A stretch of DNA of 64,000 nt, taken from Streptomyces sp. GESEQ-35 (lineage in GTDB: Bacteria; Actinomycetota; Actinomycetes; Streptomycetales; Streptomycetaceae). The position numbers and the translations under genes are program-made. Where the stretch lies: assembly GCF_017948485.1 (NCBI RefSeq), contig NZ_JAFFSX010000007.1, positions 305,478 through 369,477 of the forward strand, read 5' to 3'. The notes beneath the pieces are model-generated. The model did not search any database and had not been told where the DNA came from. It saw only the letters and a program-made list of their open reading frames with translations. Below, piece by piece: positions 7,227 through 14,591 of the stretch; position 1 is the first letter of the stretch; each line of letters opens with the position of its first letter.

Positions 7227-7811
7227 TCACAGACCGGGGGCGCCCCACACCGGGAACCAGCGGTTGAGGTCCTGCTCGATGCGCAGGTCGTCGCCGAGGG
7301 TCGCTTTCACGCGCAGTTCCAGCGCGTTGTCGCGCCGCTGTCCGTCGCCGGGCAGCGGCGCGAACGGGTAGAAGGTGCCCCGCTTGTAGAGGTAGACCAG
7401 CGCCAGCCGCCGGTCCTCCTCATCCTGGAAACCCGCGAGTGAGCACAGCAACTGCGGGCCGAAGCCGTTGACCTCCATCGAGCTGTTCACCGCATGCAGG
7501 TCGTTGACCAGAAGCGGCAGCTCGTCGGGGGCGCGATGCGAGACCAGCCAGGAGTAGCCGTACTTGTCCCGTTGCAGTTCCACGGGCAGGCCGTCGCGAT
7601 CCGCGTCCGCGTCCAGCAGCGCCTGGACCTCGCGGTGCGTCTGCTCGAAGGCCGCGCCCTCGACCGTGGCGAAGCACACCGCCCCGCGCCCGGTCGGTGT
7701 GAAGGACGCCGCCGCCTGGAGCGTCACGGCCGCCGACGGCAGTGCGAAAAGCTGGTCGAGGTCGGGCGCGATGGGCTTCGTACGACCGAGCAGGATGTCC
7801 AGCAATCCCAT
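7227..7811 (-). CDS. pspAB: PspA-associated protein PspAB
   Basis: This protein of about 194 residues matches the actinobacterial PspAB family, linked to the phage-shock (PspA) membrane stress response. It starts MGLLDILLGRTKPIAPDLDQLFALPSA, with the conserved GLLD-LGR-K opening, and contains KYGYSWLV and LYLYKRGTFYPFAP blocks. No membrane segment is evident. It follows the htpX-like gene with 2 bp between stop and ATG (a GTG two codons earlier would overlap the stop as GTGA; GGAAAGG favours the ATG). Pairing with an HtpX protease suggests a joint role in membrane protein quality control. pspA and pspAA themselves lie about 39 kb away. Confidence 0.85.
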   Translation of the reverse strand: MGLLDILLGRTKPIAPDLDQLFALPSAAVTLQAAASFTPTGRGAVCFATVEGAAFEQTHREVQALLDADADRDGLPVELQRDKYGYSWLVSHRAPDELPLLVNDLHAVNSSMEVNGFGPQLLCSLAGFQDEEDRRLALVYLYKRGTFYPFAPLPGDGQRRDNALELRVKATLGDDLRIEQDLNRWFPVWGAPGL

Positions 7812-7813
7812 AC

Positions 7814-8731
7814 TCACGCCTTTCCGGGAGCCGCCGCCTCACCCAACTCGGCGGAGATCCGTGCCAGTTGGTCGAGCCGCTGCTCCAGGCTGGGGTGGGT
7901 CGAGAAGAGCCGGGCGAGGCCGGGCTCCTTGCCCAGGGCCGGGGTGAAGTAGAAGGCGTTGAAGGCCTGTGCCGTGCGCAGATCCTTGGTCGGGATACGG
8001 GCGATGTCGCCCGACACCTTGGTCAGCGCGGACGCCAGCACGGAGGGACGGCCGGTGAGCAGCGCCGCCGCCCGGTCTGCCGCCAGTTCCCGGTACCGGG
8101 ACAGGGCCTGGATCAGCATGAAGCTGATCGCGTAGACGGCCGCGGAGACCGCCATCACCGCCATGAAGATCACCGCGGTGTTCTGGTCCCGGCGCCCGCC
8201 GCCGAAGAGCTGCGAGTAGAACGCGAACCGTACGATCAGCCCGGCGATCACACCGAGGAACGACGCGATGGTGATCACGGCGACGTCCTTGTGCGCCACG
8301 TGCGACAGCTCGTGCGCCAGCACGCCCTCCAGTTCGGCCGGCTCCAGGCGTCGGAGCAGACCGGTGGTCACACAGATCACGGACTTGTCCGGGTTGCGCC
8401 CGGTGGCGAACGCGTTCGGCATGTCCATATCGGACACGGCGACCACCGGCTTGGGCATGTCCGCCATCGTGCACAGCCGGTCGATCACGCCGTGCAGCTC
8501 GGGATACTCCTCGCGCTCCACGACCCGCCCGCGCATCGCGAACAGCGCGATCCGGTCGGAGAACCAGTACTGCGCGCCGAGGAACGCGGCCGCCACCACG
8601 ACGACCAGCACCCAGGACTTCAGCAGCACGATCAGCGCCGCGATGAACACCACGTACAACAACCCGAGCAGAAAAAGCGTGACCGTCATGCGCACGGTCA
8701 GGCGCCGGTCGCTCCCAAATCGGCTCTGCAT
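7814..8731 (-). CDS. htpX: HtpX-like membrane zinc metalloprotease (M48)
   Basis: This is an integral membrane protease of family M48, 305 residues long. The zinc motif HELSH lies in GVLAHELSHVAHKD near residue 148, and the third ligand is the Glu of RELAAD. Two hydrophobic segments precede the catalytic domain (about residues 15-55) and two lie within it (around ITIASFLGVIAGLIV and AVMAVSAAVYAISFML). HtpX enzymes cut misfolded membrane proteins. I choose the ATG at 8731, which has GAGGTG 6 bases upstream, over the longer frame starting at 8791. It is the first gene of a pair with pspAB. Confidence 0.93.
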   Translation of the reverse strand: MQSRFGSDRRLTVRMTVTLFLLGLLYVVFIAALIVLLKSWVLVVVVAAAFLGAQYWFSDRIALFAMRGRVVEREEYPELHGVIDRLCTMADMPKPVVAVSDMDMPNAFATGRNPDKSVICVTTGLLRRLEPAELEGVLAHELSHVAHKDVAVITIASFLGVIAGLIVRFAFYSQLFGGGRRDQNTAVIFMAVMAVSAAVYAISFMLIQALSRYRELAADRAAALLTGRPSVLASALTKVSGDIARIPTKDLRTAQAFNAFYFTPALGKEPGLARLFSTHPSLEQRLDQLARISAELGEAAAPGKA

Positions 8732-8846
8732 CTGCATCACCTCAGCAGTCAGGCACTCGCCCCACTGCCAGTGTGCACCCGGGCACACCATGACGCGGTC
8801 GCGATCAGCTCTAGGGCCCGCAAAGGGACGCTGTGAGCGTCCTCAC

Positions 8847-9161
8847 TCAGTAGGACGGCCGGAAGTTCAGGTACCCGAGGAGCAGGATGATCGCCGCCAT
8901 GGAGCCGAGCACGATGGCCGTCGATATCCAGGACGAGCGGCGACCGCTCCGTATCCGGGACGAGCGGGGACGGCTCCGTATCCGGGACGAGCGGCGACGG
9001 CTCCGCACCGGACCCGGGTCGGCCCGGAACGGCACCGGTCCCGGCGGGTTCTTCTTCCAGCGCTCGGCGAGCATCCGGGCGCGGGCCGAGGGCTCCTTGT
9101 GCTCGGCCTTGTCCGCCCACTTGAGGTCGAACTCCCGCTCGGCGTCGTCCTGCTCGGACAT
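8847..9161 (-). CDS. Small C-tail-anchored membrane protein with Arg-rich tandem repeat
   Basis: This 104-residue protein has an acidic N-terminus (MSEQDDAEREFDLKWADKAEH), an Arg/Ser-rich middle and a single C-terminal membrane segment (about residues 80-100, IVLGSMAAIILLLGYLNF). The middle is encoded by three tandem 27-bp repeats (8931-9011) giving 9-residue units of the type R-S-S-R-I-R-S-x-x. The topology suggests a tail-anchored protein with a basic patch next to the membrane. No known domain is seen. It lies downstream of glnA, separated by a terminator. Confidence 0.75.
   Translation of the reverse strand: MSEQDDAEREFDLKWADKAEHKEPSARARMLAERWKKNPPGPVPFRADPGPVRSRRRSSRIRSRPRSSRIRSGRRSSWISTAIVLGSMAAIILLLGYLNFRPSY
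8931..9011. repeat. Three tandem 27-bp repeats in the coding sequence
   Basis: Units at 8931-8957, 8958-8984 and 8985-9011 each begin GGACGAGCGG; they differ at a few positions. They are in frame with the membrane protein gene and add 9 residues each, so copy number could vary between strains without a frameshift. Confidence 0.9.
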
Positions 9162-9213
9162 CTCAGCAACCCCCGTCACTCCGTCTCGAACAATCGTGCC
9201 AGAAAACACACGA

Positions 9214-9252
9214 CGGCGCCCCCGCCCTGAGGAATCAGGAACGGGGGCGCCG
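9214..9252 (-). terminator. glnA transcription terminator
   Basis: CGGCGCCCCCG (9214-9224) and CGGGGGCGCCG (9242-9252) form an 11-bp stem, extended inside by CCTGA/TCAGG with a GGAA loop. It begins 22 bp downstream of the glnA stop and on the minus strand is followed by a T-rich stretch. Confidence 0.85.
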
Positions 9253-9274
9253 CAGAGCTGCCGAGGGGCGACGA

Positions 9275-10684
9275 TCACACGTCGAAGTACAGCTCGAACT
9301 CGTGCGGGTGCGGACGCAGCTGGAGCGGCGCGATCTCGTTCGTGCGCTTGAAGTCGATCCACGTCTCGATCAGGTCGGACGTGAAGACGTCGCCCGCGAG
9401 CAGGAACTCGTGGTCGGACTCGAGGCGGTCGAGGACGGCCGGGAGCGAGGTCGGGACCTGCGGGACGCCCGCGTGCTCCTCGGGAGCCAGCTCGTACAGG
9501 TCCTTGTCGATCGGCTCGGCCGGCTCGATCTTGTTCTTGATGCCGTCCAGGCCCGCGAGCAGCAGCGCCGAGAAGGCCAGGTACGGGTTGCCGGAGGAGT
9601 CGGGCGCGCGGAACTCGACGCGCTTGGCCTTCGGGTTGGAGCCCGTGATCGGGATACGCATCGCGGCGGAGCGGTTGCGCTGCGAGTACACCAGGTTCAC
9701 CGGGGCCTCGAAGCCCGGCACCAGGCGGTGGTACGAGTTCACCGTCGGGTTGGTGAAGGCCAGCAGCGACGGGGCGTGCTTGAGGATGCCGCCGATGTAG
9801 TAGCGGGCGGTGTCCGACAGGCCCGCGTAACCGGCCTCGTCGTAGAAGAGCGGCGAGCCGCCCGTCCACAGCGACGAGTGGATGTGCATGCCCGAGCCGT
9901 TGTCACCGAAGATCGGCTTCGGCATGAAGGTCGCGGTCTTGCCGTTGCGCCAGGCGACGTTCTTCACGATGTACTTGAAGAGCTGGAGGTCGTCGGCGGC
10001 GGCGAGCAGCGTGTTGAACTTGTAGTTGATCTCGGCCTGGCCGGCGGTGCCCACCTCGTGGTGCTGACGCTCGACCTGGAGGCCGGAGTTGGCCAGCTCC
10101 AGGGAGATCTCGGCACGCAGGTCGGCGAAGTGGTCGACCGGCGGGACCGGGAAGTAGCCGCCCTTGTAGCGGACCTTGTAGCCGCGGTTGTCCTCCAGCG
10201 CACCAGTGTTCCAGGCGCCGGCCTCGGAGTCGATGTGGTAGAAGGACTCGTTCGCGTTGGTCGCGAAACGGACGCTGTCGAAGACGTAGAACTCGGCCTC
10301 GGGACCGAAGTACGCGGTGTCGGCGATACCCGTGGACGCGAGGTACGCCTCGGCCTTCTTCGCCACGTTGCGCGGGTCACGGCTGTACTGCTCGCCGGTG
10401 ATCGGGTCGTGGATGAAGAAGTTGATGTTCAGCGTCTTGTCACGGCGGAAGGCGTCGACCCGGGCGGTCGACAGGTCCGCGCGCAGGGCCATGTCGGACT
10501 CGTGGATGGCCTGGAAGCCGCGGATCGAGGAGCCGTCGAAGGCCAGCTCGTCATCCGGGTCGAACGCATCGACAGGCACCGTGAAGTGCTGCATGACGCC
10601 CGGGAGGTCGCAGAAGCGGACGTCGATGAACTTGACGCCCTCGTCCGCGATGAACTTCTTGGCCTCGTCGGCGTTCTGGAACAT
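9275..10684 (-). CDS. glnA: Glutamine synthetase type I (GSI-beta)
   Basis: This is the main nitrogen-assimilating glutamine synthetase, a cytoplasmic dodecamer that joins ammonia to glutamate using ATP. The protein has 469 residues, as expected. Landmarks are FDGSSIRGF near residue 48, GPEAEFYVFD near 127, the ATP-binding KPIFGDNGSGMHIHSSLW near 256 and NRSAAMRIP near 337. The adenylylation tyrosine is present at residue 397 in DKDLYELAPEE, so activity should be controlled by a GlnE-type adenylyltransferase. AGGAGG lies 6 bases before the ATG; longer in-frame extensions upstream are not real because they run through the operator. GlnR control is expected from the upstream site, and a terminator follows. 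Confidence 0.98.
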   Translation of the reverse strand: MFQNADEAKKFIADEGVKFIDVRFCDLPGVMQHFTVPVDAFDPDDELAFDGSSIRGFQAIHESDMALRADLSTARVDAFRRDKTLNINFFIHDPITGEQYSRDPRNVAKKAEAYLASTGIADTAYFGPEAEFYVFDSVRFATNANESFYHIDSEAGAWNTGALEDNRGYKVRYKGGYFPVPPVDHFADLRAEISLELANSGLQVERQHHEVGTAGQAEINYKFNTLLAAADDLQLFKYIVKNVAWRNGKTATFMPKPIFGDNGSGMHIHSSLWTGGSPLFYDEAGYAGLSDTARYYIGGILKHAPSLLAFTNPTVNSYHRLVPGFEAPVNLVYSQRNRSAAMRIPITGSNPKAKRVEFRAPDSSGNPYLAFSALLLAGLDGIKNKIEPAEPIDKDLYELAPEEHAGVPQVPTSLPAVLDRLESDHEFLLAGDVFTSDLIETWIDFKRTNEIAPLQLRPHPHEFELYFDV

Positions 10685-10780
10685 CCAGCTCCTCCTACTC
10701 CCGACCGTCCCGCCGGGGTGGTAGTTCGTTTGTGCGGCCAGTGCGGTGGCACACGTTGACCTCGACCCTAGGGACGCGTG

Positions 10781-10818
10781 ATTTCTCGGGCGTGACCCAT
10801 TTGTTTCGCACAAGTTAA
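10781..10818 (-). promoter_or_regulatory. GlnR operator of glnA
   Basis: On the minus strand this region reads TTAAC-n6-GAAAC-n6-GTCAC-n6-GAAAT, two successive matches to the GlnR consensus gTnAc-n6-GaAAc with the expected 22-bp repeat. It ends 97 bp upstream of the glnA start. GlnR is the established nitrogen regulator of glnA in Streptomyces. Confidence 0.85.
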
Positions 10819-10893
10819 CCGACCCTGGTCCCACCGTAGCTCGGAAACACCCCGCCGTGCCCTGGTCAAACAAGGGCGCAGTACCGTGTACGG

Positions 10894-11361
10894 GTGGACA
10901 AGAGGCAAGCAATCGGATCGTGGCTTTCCGGGCCGCGCGCGGCCATGGAAGACGCCGGCGCCGACTTTGGATACCGGGGGGAGCAGCTCGGTCTCCCGGA
11001 GGAAGGGCCCGGCTCGATCGCCCGCCCCGGCCGCCGCCTCGGCGCCCTCGCCGTGGACTGGGCCCTGTGCCTCTTGATCGCATACGGCCTGATCACGGAC
11101 GGCTACCAGCAGGCGACCGGAAACTGGGCCCTGCTCATCTTCTTCGTGCTGAGCGCCCTGACCGTCGGTACCCTCGGCTTCACCCCGGGCAAGCGCCTCT
11201 TCGGCCTGCGCGTCGTCCACCTCGACACCGGCGCCGTGAACCCGCTCCGCACGTTGCTGCGTACGGCCCTGCTGTGCGTCGCGATCCCCGCCCTGATCTG
11301 GGACCGCGACGGACGGGGGCTGCACGACCGGCTGGCCCGCACGGTCGAGGTACGGAGCTGA
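10894..11361 (+). CDS. RDD family membrane protein
   Basis: This 155-residue protein has the RDD-family pattern. An Arg-Asp pair in RLGALAVDWALC opens the first membrane segment near residue 50, a second segment follows (ALLIFFVLSALTVGTLGF), then the family block TPGKRLFGLRVV and a third short hydrophobic part (ALLCVAIPALIW). About 45 soluble residues precede it. The start is a GTG (VDKRQAIGSW). RDD proteins are of mostly unknown function, some acting in transport. It is divergent from glnA, so the stretch between them holds promoters for both. Confidence 0.88.
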   Translation: MDKRQAIGSWLSGPRAAMEDAGADFGYRGEQLGLPEEGPGSIARPGRRLGALAVDWALCLLIAYGLITDGYQQATGNWALLIFFVLSALTVGTLGFTPGKRLFGLRVVHLDTGAVNPLRTLLRTALLCVAIPALIWDRDGRGLHDRLARTVEVRS

Positions 11362-11486
11362 GCCGCCGCAGTCCGCATATATGACGCCGGTCGGGTGACG
11401 GCCGACCCGGCCACGGCCCGGGGTCCCGTCCACGTCGAACCGCGTTCGAAACACTGCCGCCATACCGGCGGAGGTGGTTGGACAAT

Positions 11487-12653
11487 ATGTCGTACGACAA
11501 CATGTCGACGATCGTGGCTCGGGCGCCCCAGGTCGCCGACATCGCGGCCCGGCACACGGAGGAGGCGGAAATCGCCCGGCGGCTTTCACCGCAGGTGATC
11601 CACGCGGTGCGGGACGCCGGTTTCGCGCGGCACTTCGTGCCGGTGGCCCACGGCGGTGCGGCCGGCGCCTTCAGTGAGCTGACCTCGGCGGTGTTCCTCG
11701 TCGGGGAGGGGTGTACGTCGGCGGCCTGGGCGGCGTCGCTGGCCGCCTACGCCGGACGGTACGCGGCCTTCCTGCCCGCTCAGGGGCAGGCGGAGATCTG
11801 GGCGGACGGCCCGGACGCGCTGCTGGTCGCCGCGCTCATGCCGTCCGGCACGGCGGAGCGCGTGGCGGACGGCTGGCGGCTGAACGGCGAGTGGAAGTAC
11901 ATCAGCGGCGTGCACTTCGCCGACTGGGCGCTCGCCTGCGCGGCCGTACCGGACGAGCGGTCCGATGATCCCCAGGGGCGGCCCGCGGTGCGGTACTTCG
12001 CGGTGCCGCGGGCCGACTTCACCATCGCCGACAGCTGGTTCTCGGTGGGCATGCGCGGGACCGGCAGCGACACCCTGGTCCTCTCCGACGTCTTCGTGCC
12101 CGAGCACCGCACCCTGGCCCGGTCCGCCGTCCACGCCGGCCGGGCACCCGCGTCCGACGCGCGCTGCCACATCGTGCCGATGTACGCCGTGAACTCGCTG
12201 CCGTTCGCCGCGCCGCTGGTGGGCGCCGTGCGGGGCGCGATGCGCACCTGGATCGAGCGGACCGGGTCGCGTGTCGACCGGCGGGGCCGGGCCGTCCGCG
12301 AGATGCCCTCGGTGCAGGTCTCCCTGGCCCGCTCGGCCGCCGAGGTGGACGCCGCGGAACTCCTCGTCCGGCGTACGGCCGCGGTCGCCGACGGCACGGA
12401 GGCCCCGCCGGAGGGCGAGGCCGCGGTCCGCGGGGCCAGGGACCTCGCACTCGCGGTGGAGCTGCTGGTCTCGGCGGTCGACCGGGTCTTCCGCACCAGC
12501 GGGACGTCCGGACAGTCCTCGACCGACCCCGTGCAACGCTTCTGGCGGGACGTGAACAGCGCCGCCTCGCACGTGGCGCTGTCCTTCGAGTCCACCGGTG
12601 CCGCGTACGGCGCCTGGGCACTGTCCGGTGACGGACGGACCAGCCCCGTCTGA
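11487..12653 (+). CDS. Flavin-dependent monooxygenase oxygenase component (acyl-CoA dehydrogenase fold)
   Basis: This protein of 388 residues belongs to the group D flavin monooxygenases related to HsaA, HpaB-type and ActVA-ORF5 hydroxylases. The N-terminal helices (LSPQVIHAVRDAGFARHFVP, GGAAGAFSEL) and the core blocks (GWRLNGEWKYISGVHFADW and WFSVGMRGTGSDTLVL) are characteristic. It needs reduced flavin from a partner, and a flavin reductase gene follows 127 bp downstream on the same strand. The substrate is probably a phenolic or polycyclic aromatic compound, but no biosynthetic cluster is nearby. GGAGG lies 12 bases before the ATG at 11487; a TTG at 11478 also has an acceptable position. 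The pair looks like an insertion relative to the glnA-lipA order I remember. Confidence 0.82.
   Translation: MSYDNMSTIVARAPQVADIAARHTEEAEIARRLSPQVIHAVRDAGFARHFVPVAHGGAAGAFSELTSAVFLVGEGCTSAAWAASLAAYAGRYAAFLPAQGQAEIWADGPDALLVAALMPSGTAERVADGWRLNGEWKYISGVHFADWALACAAVPDERSDDPQGRPAVRYFAVPRADFTIADSWFSVGMRGTGSDTLVLSDVFVPEHRTLARSAVHAGRAPASDARCHIVPMYAVNSLPFAAPLVGAVRGAMRTWIERTGSRVDRRGRAVREMPSVQVSLARSAAEVDAAELLVRRTAAVADGTEAPPEGEAAVRGARDLALAVELLVSAVDRVFRTSGTSGQSSTDPVQRFWRDVNSAASHVALSFESTGAAYGAWALSGDGRTSPV
11488..11499. promoter_or_regulatory. 12-bp palindrome over the monooxygenase start
   Basis: TGTCGTACGACA is a perfect palindrome that overlaps the start codon of the oxygenase gene, with a second TGTCGAC-type half following at 11504. 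Such a site could be an operator, but it also encodes part of the N-terminus, so chance is possible. Confidence 0.3.
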
Positions 12654-12780
12654 CGCCGTCGTCCGGTTGCTGGGCCGGGGTGGCGAGCGCATAGTCGACC
12701 TGAACGCGGATGATGATCTCGTACACACTCGAGCACGGTCAGTGAGTCGTCGGCGAGGTCCGACAGGTGGTGCGACCGTC

Positions 12781-13320
12781 ATGACGGAGCAGCAGGACAT
12801 AGACGTCGACATAGACGACGTGGGCATGGACATAGCCCTGGCGGCAGCGACGGTGGCGCCCGAGGACTTCCGGGCCGCGATGGCCCGCTTCCCCTCGGGC
12901 GTCGTGGTGGTGACCACCCGGTGCCAGGACGGCACCCCCCGCGGGTTCACCGCCAGTTCCTTCTGCTCGGTGTCGCTGGAGCCGCCGATGATCCTGGTGT
13001 GCCTGGCGAACACGGCCGACTCGGCGATGTCGTTCGCGCGCTGCGACCGCTTCGCGGTGAGCATGCTGGCCCCGGTCCATCTCCCGCTCGCGCTGCGCTT
13101 CGCCAGCAAGGGCACCGACAAGTTCGCGTCCGGCGGGATGTGGCTCAGCCCCGGTGGACTGCCGACGGTCAAGCAGGCACTGTCCGAGCTGGACTGCGAG
13201 GCACACGCACGTCACCCGGCCGGGGACCATATGGTCCTGATCGGCCGGGTGACGGGTGTACGGCTGGGGGAGGGGTCCCCGATGGTCTACTACGACCGGG
13301 ATTTCAGGACGCTGGCCTGA
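12781..13320 (+). CDS. Flavin reductase (DIM6/NTAB family), monooxygenase partner
   Basis: This 179-residue protein carries the flavin reductase-like FMN-binding split barrel. The blocks are FRAAMARFPSGVVVVTT near residue 35, GFTASSFCSVSLEPPMILVCL near 58 and the C-terminal HMVLIGRVTGVRLGEG. It should reduce FMN or FAD with NAD(P)H and pass it by diffusion to the oxygenase encoded upstream. The first 25 residues are an unusual acidic Asp/Ile/Val stretch (DIDVDIDDVGMDI) that could be a disordered tail. An ATG at 12826 would remove most of it, but the ATG at 12781 has AGGTGG upstream. Confidence 0.88.
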   Translation: MTEQQDIDVDIDDVGMDIALAAATVAPEDFRAAMARFPSGVVVVTTRCQDGTPRGFTASSFCSVSLEPPMILVCLANTADSAMSFARCDRFAVSMLAPVHLPLALRFASKGTDKFASGGMWLSPGGLPTVKQALSELDCEAHARHPAGDHMVLIGRVTGVRLGEGSPMVYYDRDFRTLA

Positions 13321-13331
13321 CCCCGTCCGGT

Positions 13332-14033
13332 CTACCGGGCCTTCGGTCCGCCCTTCGGGAGCTTCATGCCCTTGGGCATCGGCCCCTTCGGCAGCGGCAT
13401 GTTGCTCATCATGTCGCCCATGGCACGCAGCCGGTCGTTGGTGGCCGTGACCTGCGGACCGGACAGCACACGCGGCAGCTTCAGCATCGTCGTACGCAGC
13501 TTCTTCAGCTCGACCTGGCCCTCGCCGGTGCCGACGATCAGGTCATGCACCGGGACGTCGGCGACGATGCGGTTCATCTTCCTCTTCTCGGCCGCCAGCA
13601 GGCCCTTCACCCGGTTCGGGTTGCCCTCGGCGACCAGCACGATGCCGGCCTTGCCGACGGCTCGGTGCACCACGTCCTGGCTGCGGTTCATCGCCACCGC
13701 GGGGGTCGTCGTCCACCCCCTGCCGACGTTGTCGAGCACCGCCGCGGCCGCGCCCGGCTGTCCCTCCATCTGCCCGAAGGCCGCCCGCTCGGCCCGGCGC
13801 CCGAACACGATCGCCGTCGCGAGGAAGGCGAGCAGCAGGCCCAGGATGCCGAGATAAATGGGGTAACCGATCAAGAAACCGATCGCGAGGAAGACACCGA
13901 AGGTGACGATTCCGACTGCCGCGAGTACAAGACCGATCTTCTTGTCGGCCCTGCGGGTCATCTTGTAGGTCTGAGCGATCTGCTTGAGCCGCCCGGGGTT
14001 TGCAGCGTCCGCTGCCGTGTCCTTCCTCGCCAT
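13332..14033 (-). CDS. DUF4191 membrane protein
   Basis: This 233-residue protein matches the actinobacterial DUF4191 family. A basic N-terminus (RLKQIAQTYKMTRRADKKIG) is followed by two membrane segments at about residues 33-75 (LVLAAVGIVTFGVFLAIGFL; YLGILGLLLAFLATAIVFG) and a cytoplasmic domain with RAERAAFGQMEGQPGAA and QDVVHRAVGKAGIVLVAEG. The C-terminal tail is rich in Pro, Lys, Gly and Met. The function is unknown. It lies downstream of lipA on the same strand, an order I recall from Streptomyces, and its stop is 11 bp from that of the convergent flavin reductase gene. Confidence 0.85.
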   Translation of the reverse strand: MARKDTAADAANPGRLKQIAQTYKMTRRADKKIGLVLAAVGIVTFGVFLAIGFLIGYPIYLGILGLLLAFLATAIVFGRRAERAAFGQMEGQPGAAAAVLDNVGRGWTTTPAVAMNRSQDVVHRAVGKAGIVLVAEGNPNRVKGLLAAEKRKMNRIVADVPVHDLIVGTGEGQVELKKLRTTMLKLPRVLSGPQVTATNDRLRAMGDMMSNMPLPKGPMPKGMKLPKGGPKAR

Positions 14034-14118
14034 GCCACGAAGTCTACGTGGCCCCGGGAGCGCCGACGACGGCAGTGCCCGGAAGGAAGCGGAGGGGGAG
14101 CTTCAGAGGACGCACGGG

Positions 14119-14319
14119 TCAGGGGCGCCCGGCGAGGGTCTGCTCCAGCACGCGCTGGGCCTCGACCCGGTCCTTGGCCCGGCGGCGGTCCTCCAGGACG
14201 GAAGTCCAGGCGTTGCGACGGGCGGTGCGCTGGCCGCTGCTCATCAGCAGCGACTCGACGGCGCGCAGTGCGTCGGTGACGGACGGGATGGCGGTGGCGC
14301 GGACGGGCGCGGCCTGCAT
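14119..14319 (-). CDS. Small conserved hypothetical protein, 66 residues
   Basis: This short protein starts MQAAPVRATAIPSVTDALRAVE and consists largely of an amphipathic, Arg/Glu-rich helix (SVLEDRRRAKDRVEAQRVLEQ), which may form a coiled coil. No membrane segment or known domain is seen. The ATG at 14317-14319 lies behind a purine-rich stretch; the frame is open a little further upstream without a better start. It sits between lipA and the DUF4191 gene on the same strand. Confidence 0.7.
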   Translation of the reverse strand: MQAAPVRATAIPSVTDALRAVESLLMSSGQRTARRNAWTSVLEDRRRAKDRVEAQRVLEQTLAGRP

Positions 14320-14454
14320 AGTGGAGGTCCCCCCTCGGAACGGCTGCGGATACGGGTGTACGCGGTGTAAGTCGAGTGTCACTGATTGGTGTTACCAGGG
14401 CGTGACCGACCGGTCAAACGCCAATGAAGCCTTGATACGGGGGGCGAAAACGCG

Positions 14455-14505
14455 GACGCGGCCCTGATGTGCGCCCTCATCTGCGAGGACGTTCAGGGCC
14501 GCGTC
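14455..14505. terminator. Long hairpin downstream of lipA
   Basis: GACGCGGCCCTGA (14455-14467) and TCAGGGCCGCGTC (14493-14505) form a perfect 13-bp stem with a 25-base loop, about 87 bp downstream of the lipA stop. It probably ends lipA transcription, although the long loop is unusual for an intrinsic terminator. Confidence 0.5.
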
Positions 14506-14591
14506 GACATCTTCGCTACCAGCGGGTAGTTTCTTGTGCGCGAATTCACACGCTGTCTCGTGCCTTACGGGACAAGGCAGATGACGATGTG

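Noticed and set aside
4644..7442. A 932-codon open frame on the plus strand
   Set aside because: It runs through three well-supported genes and their gaps; the protein has no motif and is rich in Arg, Pro and Gly.
9302..10759. A 485-codon open frame opposite glnA
   Set aside because: Complementary strand of glnA; no independent start site and no domain.
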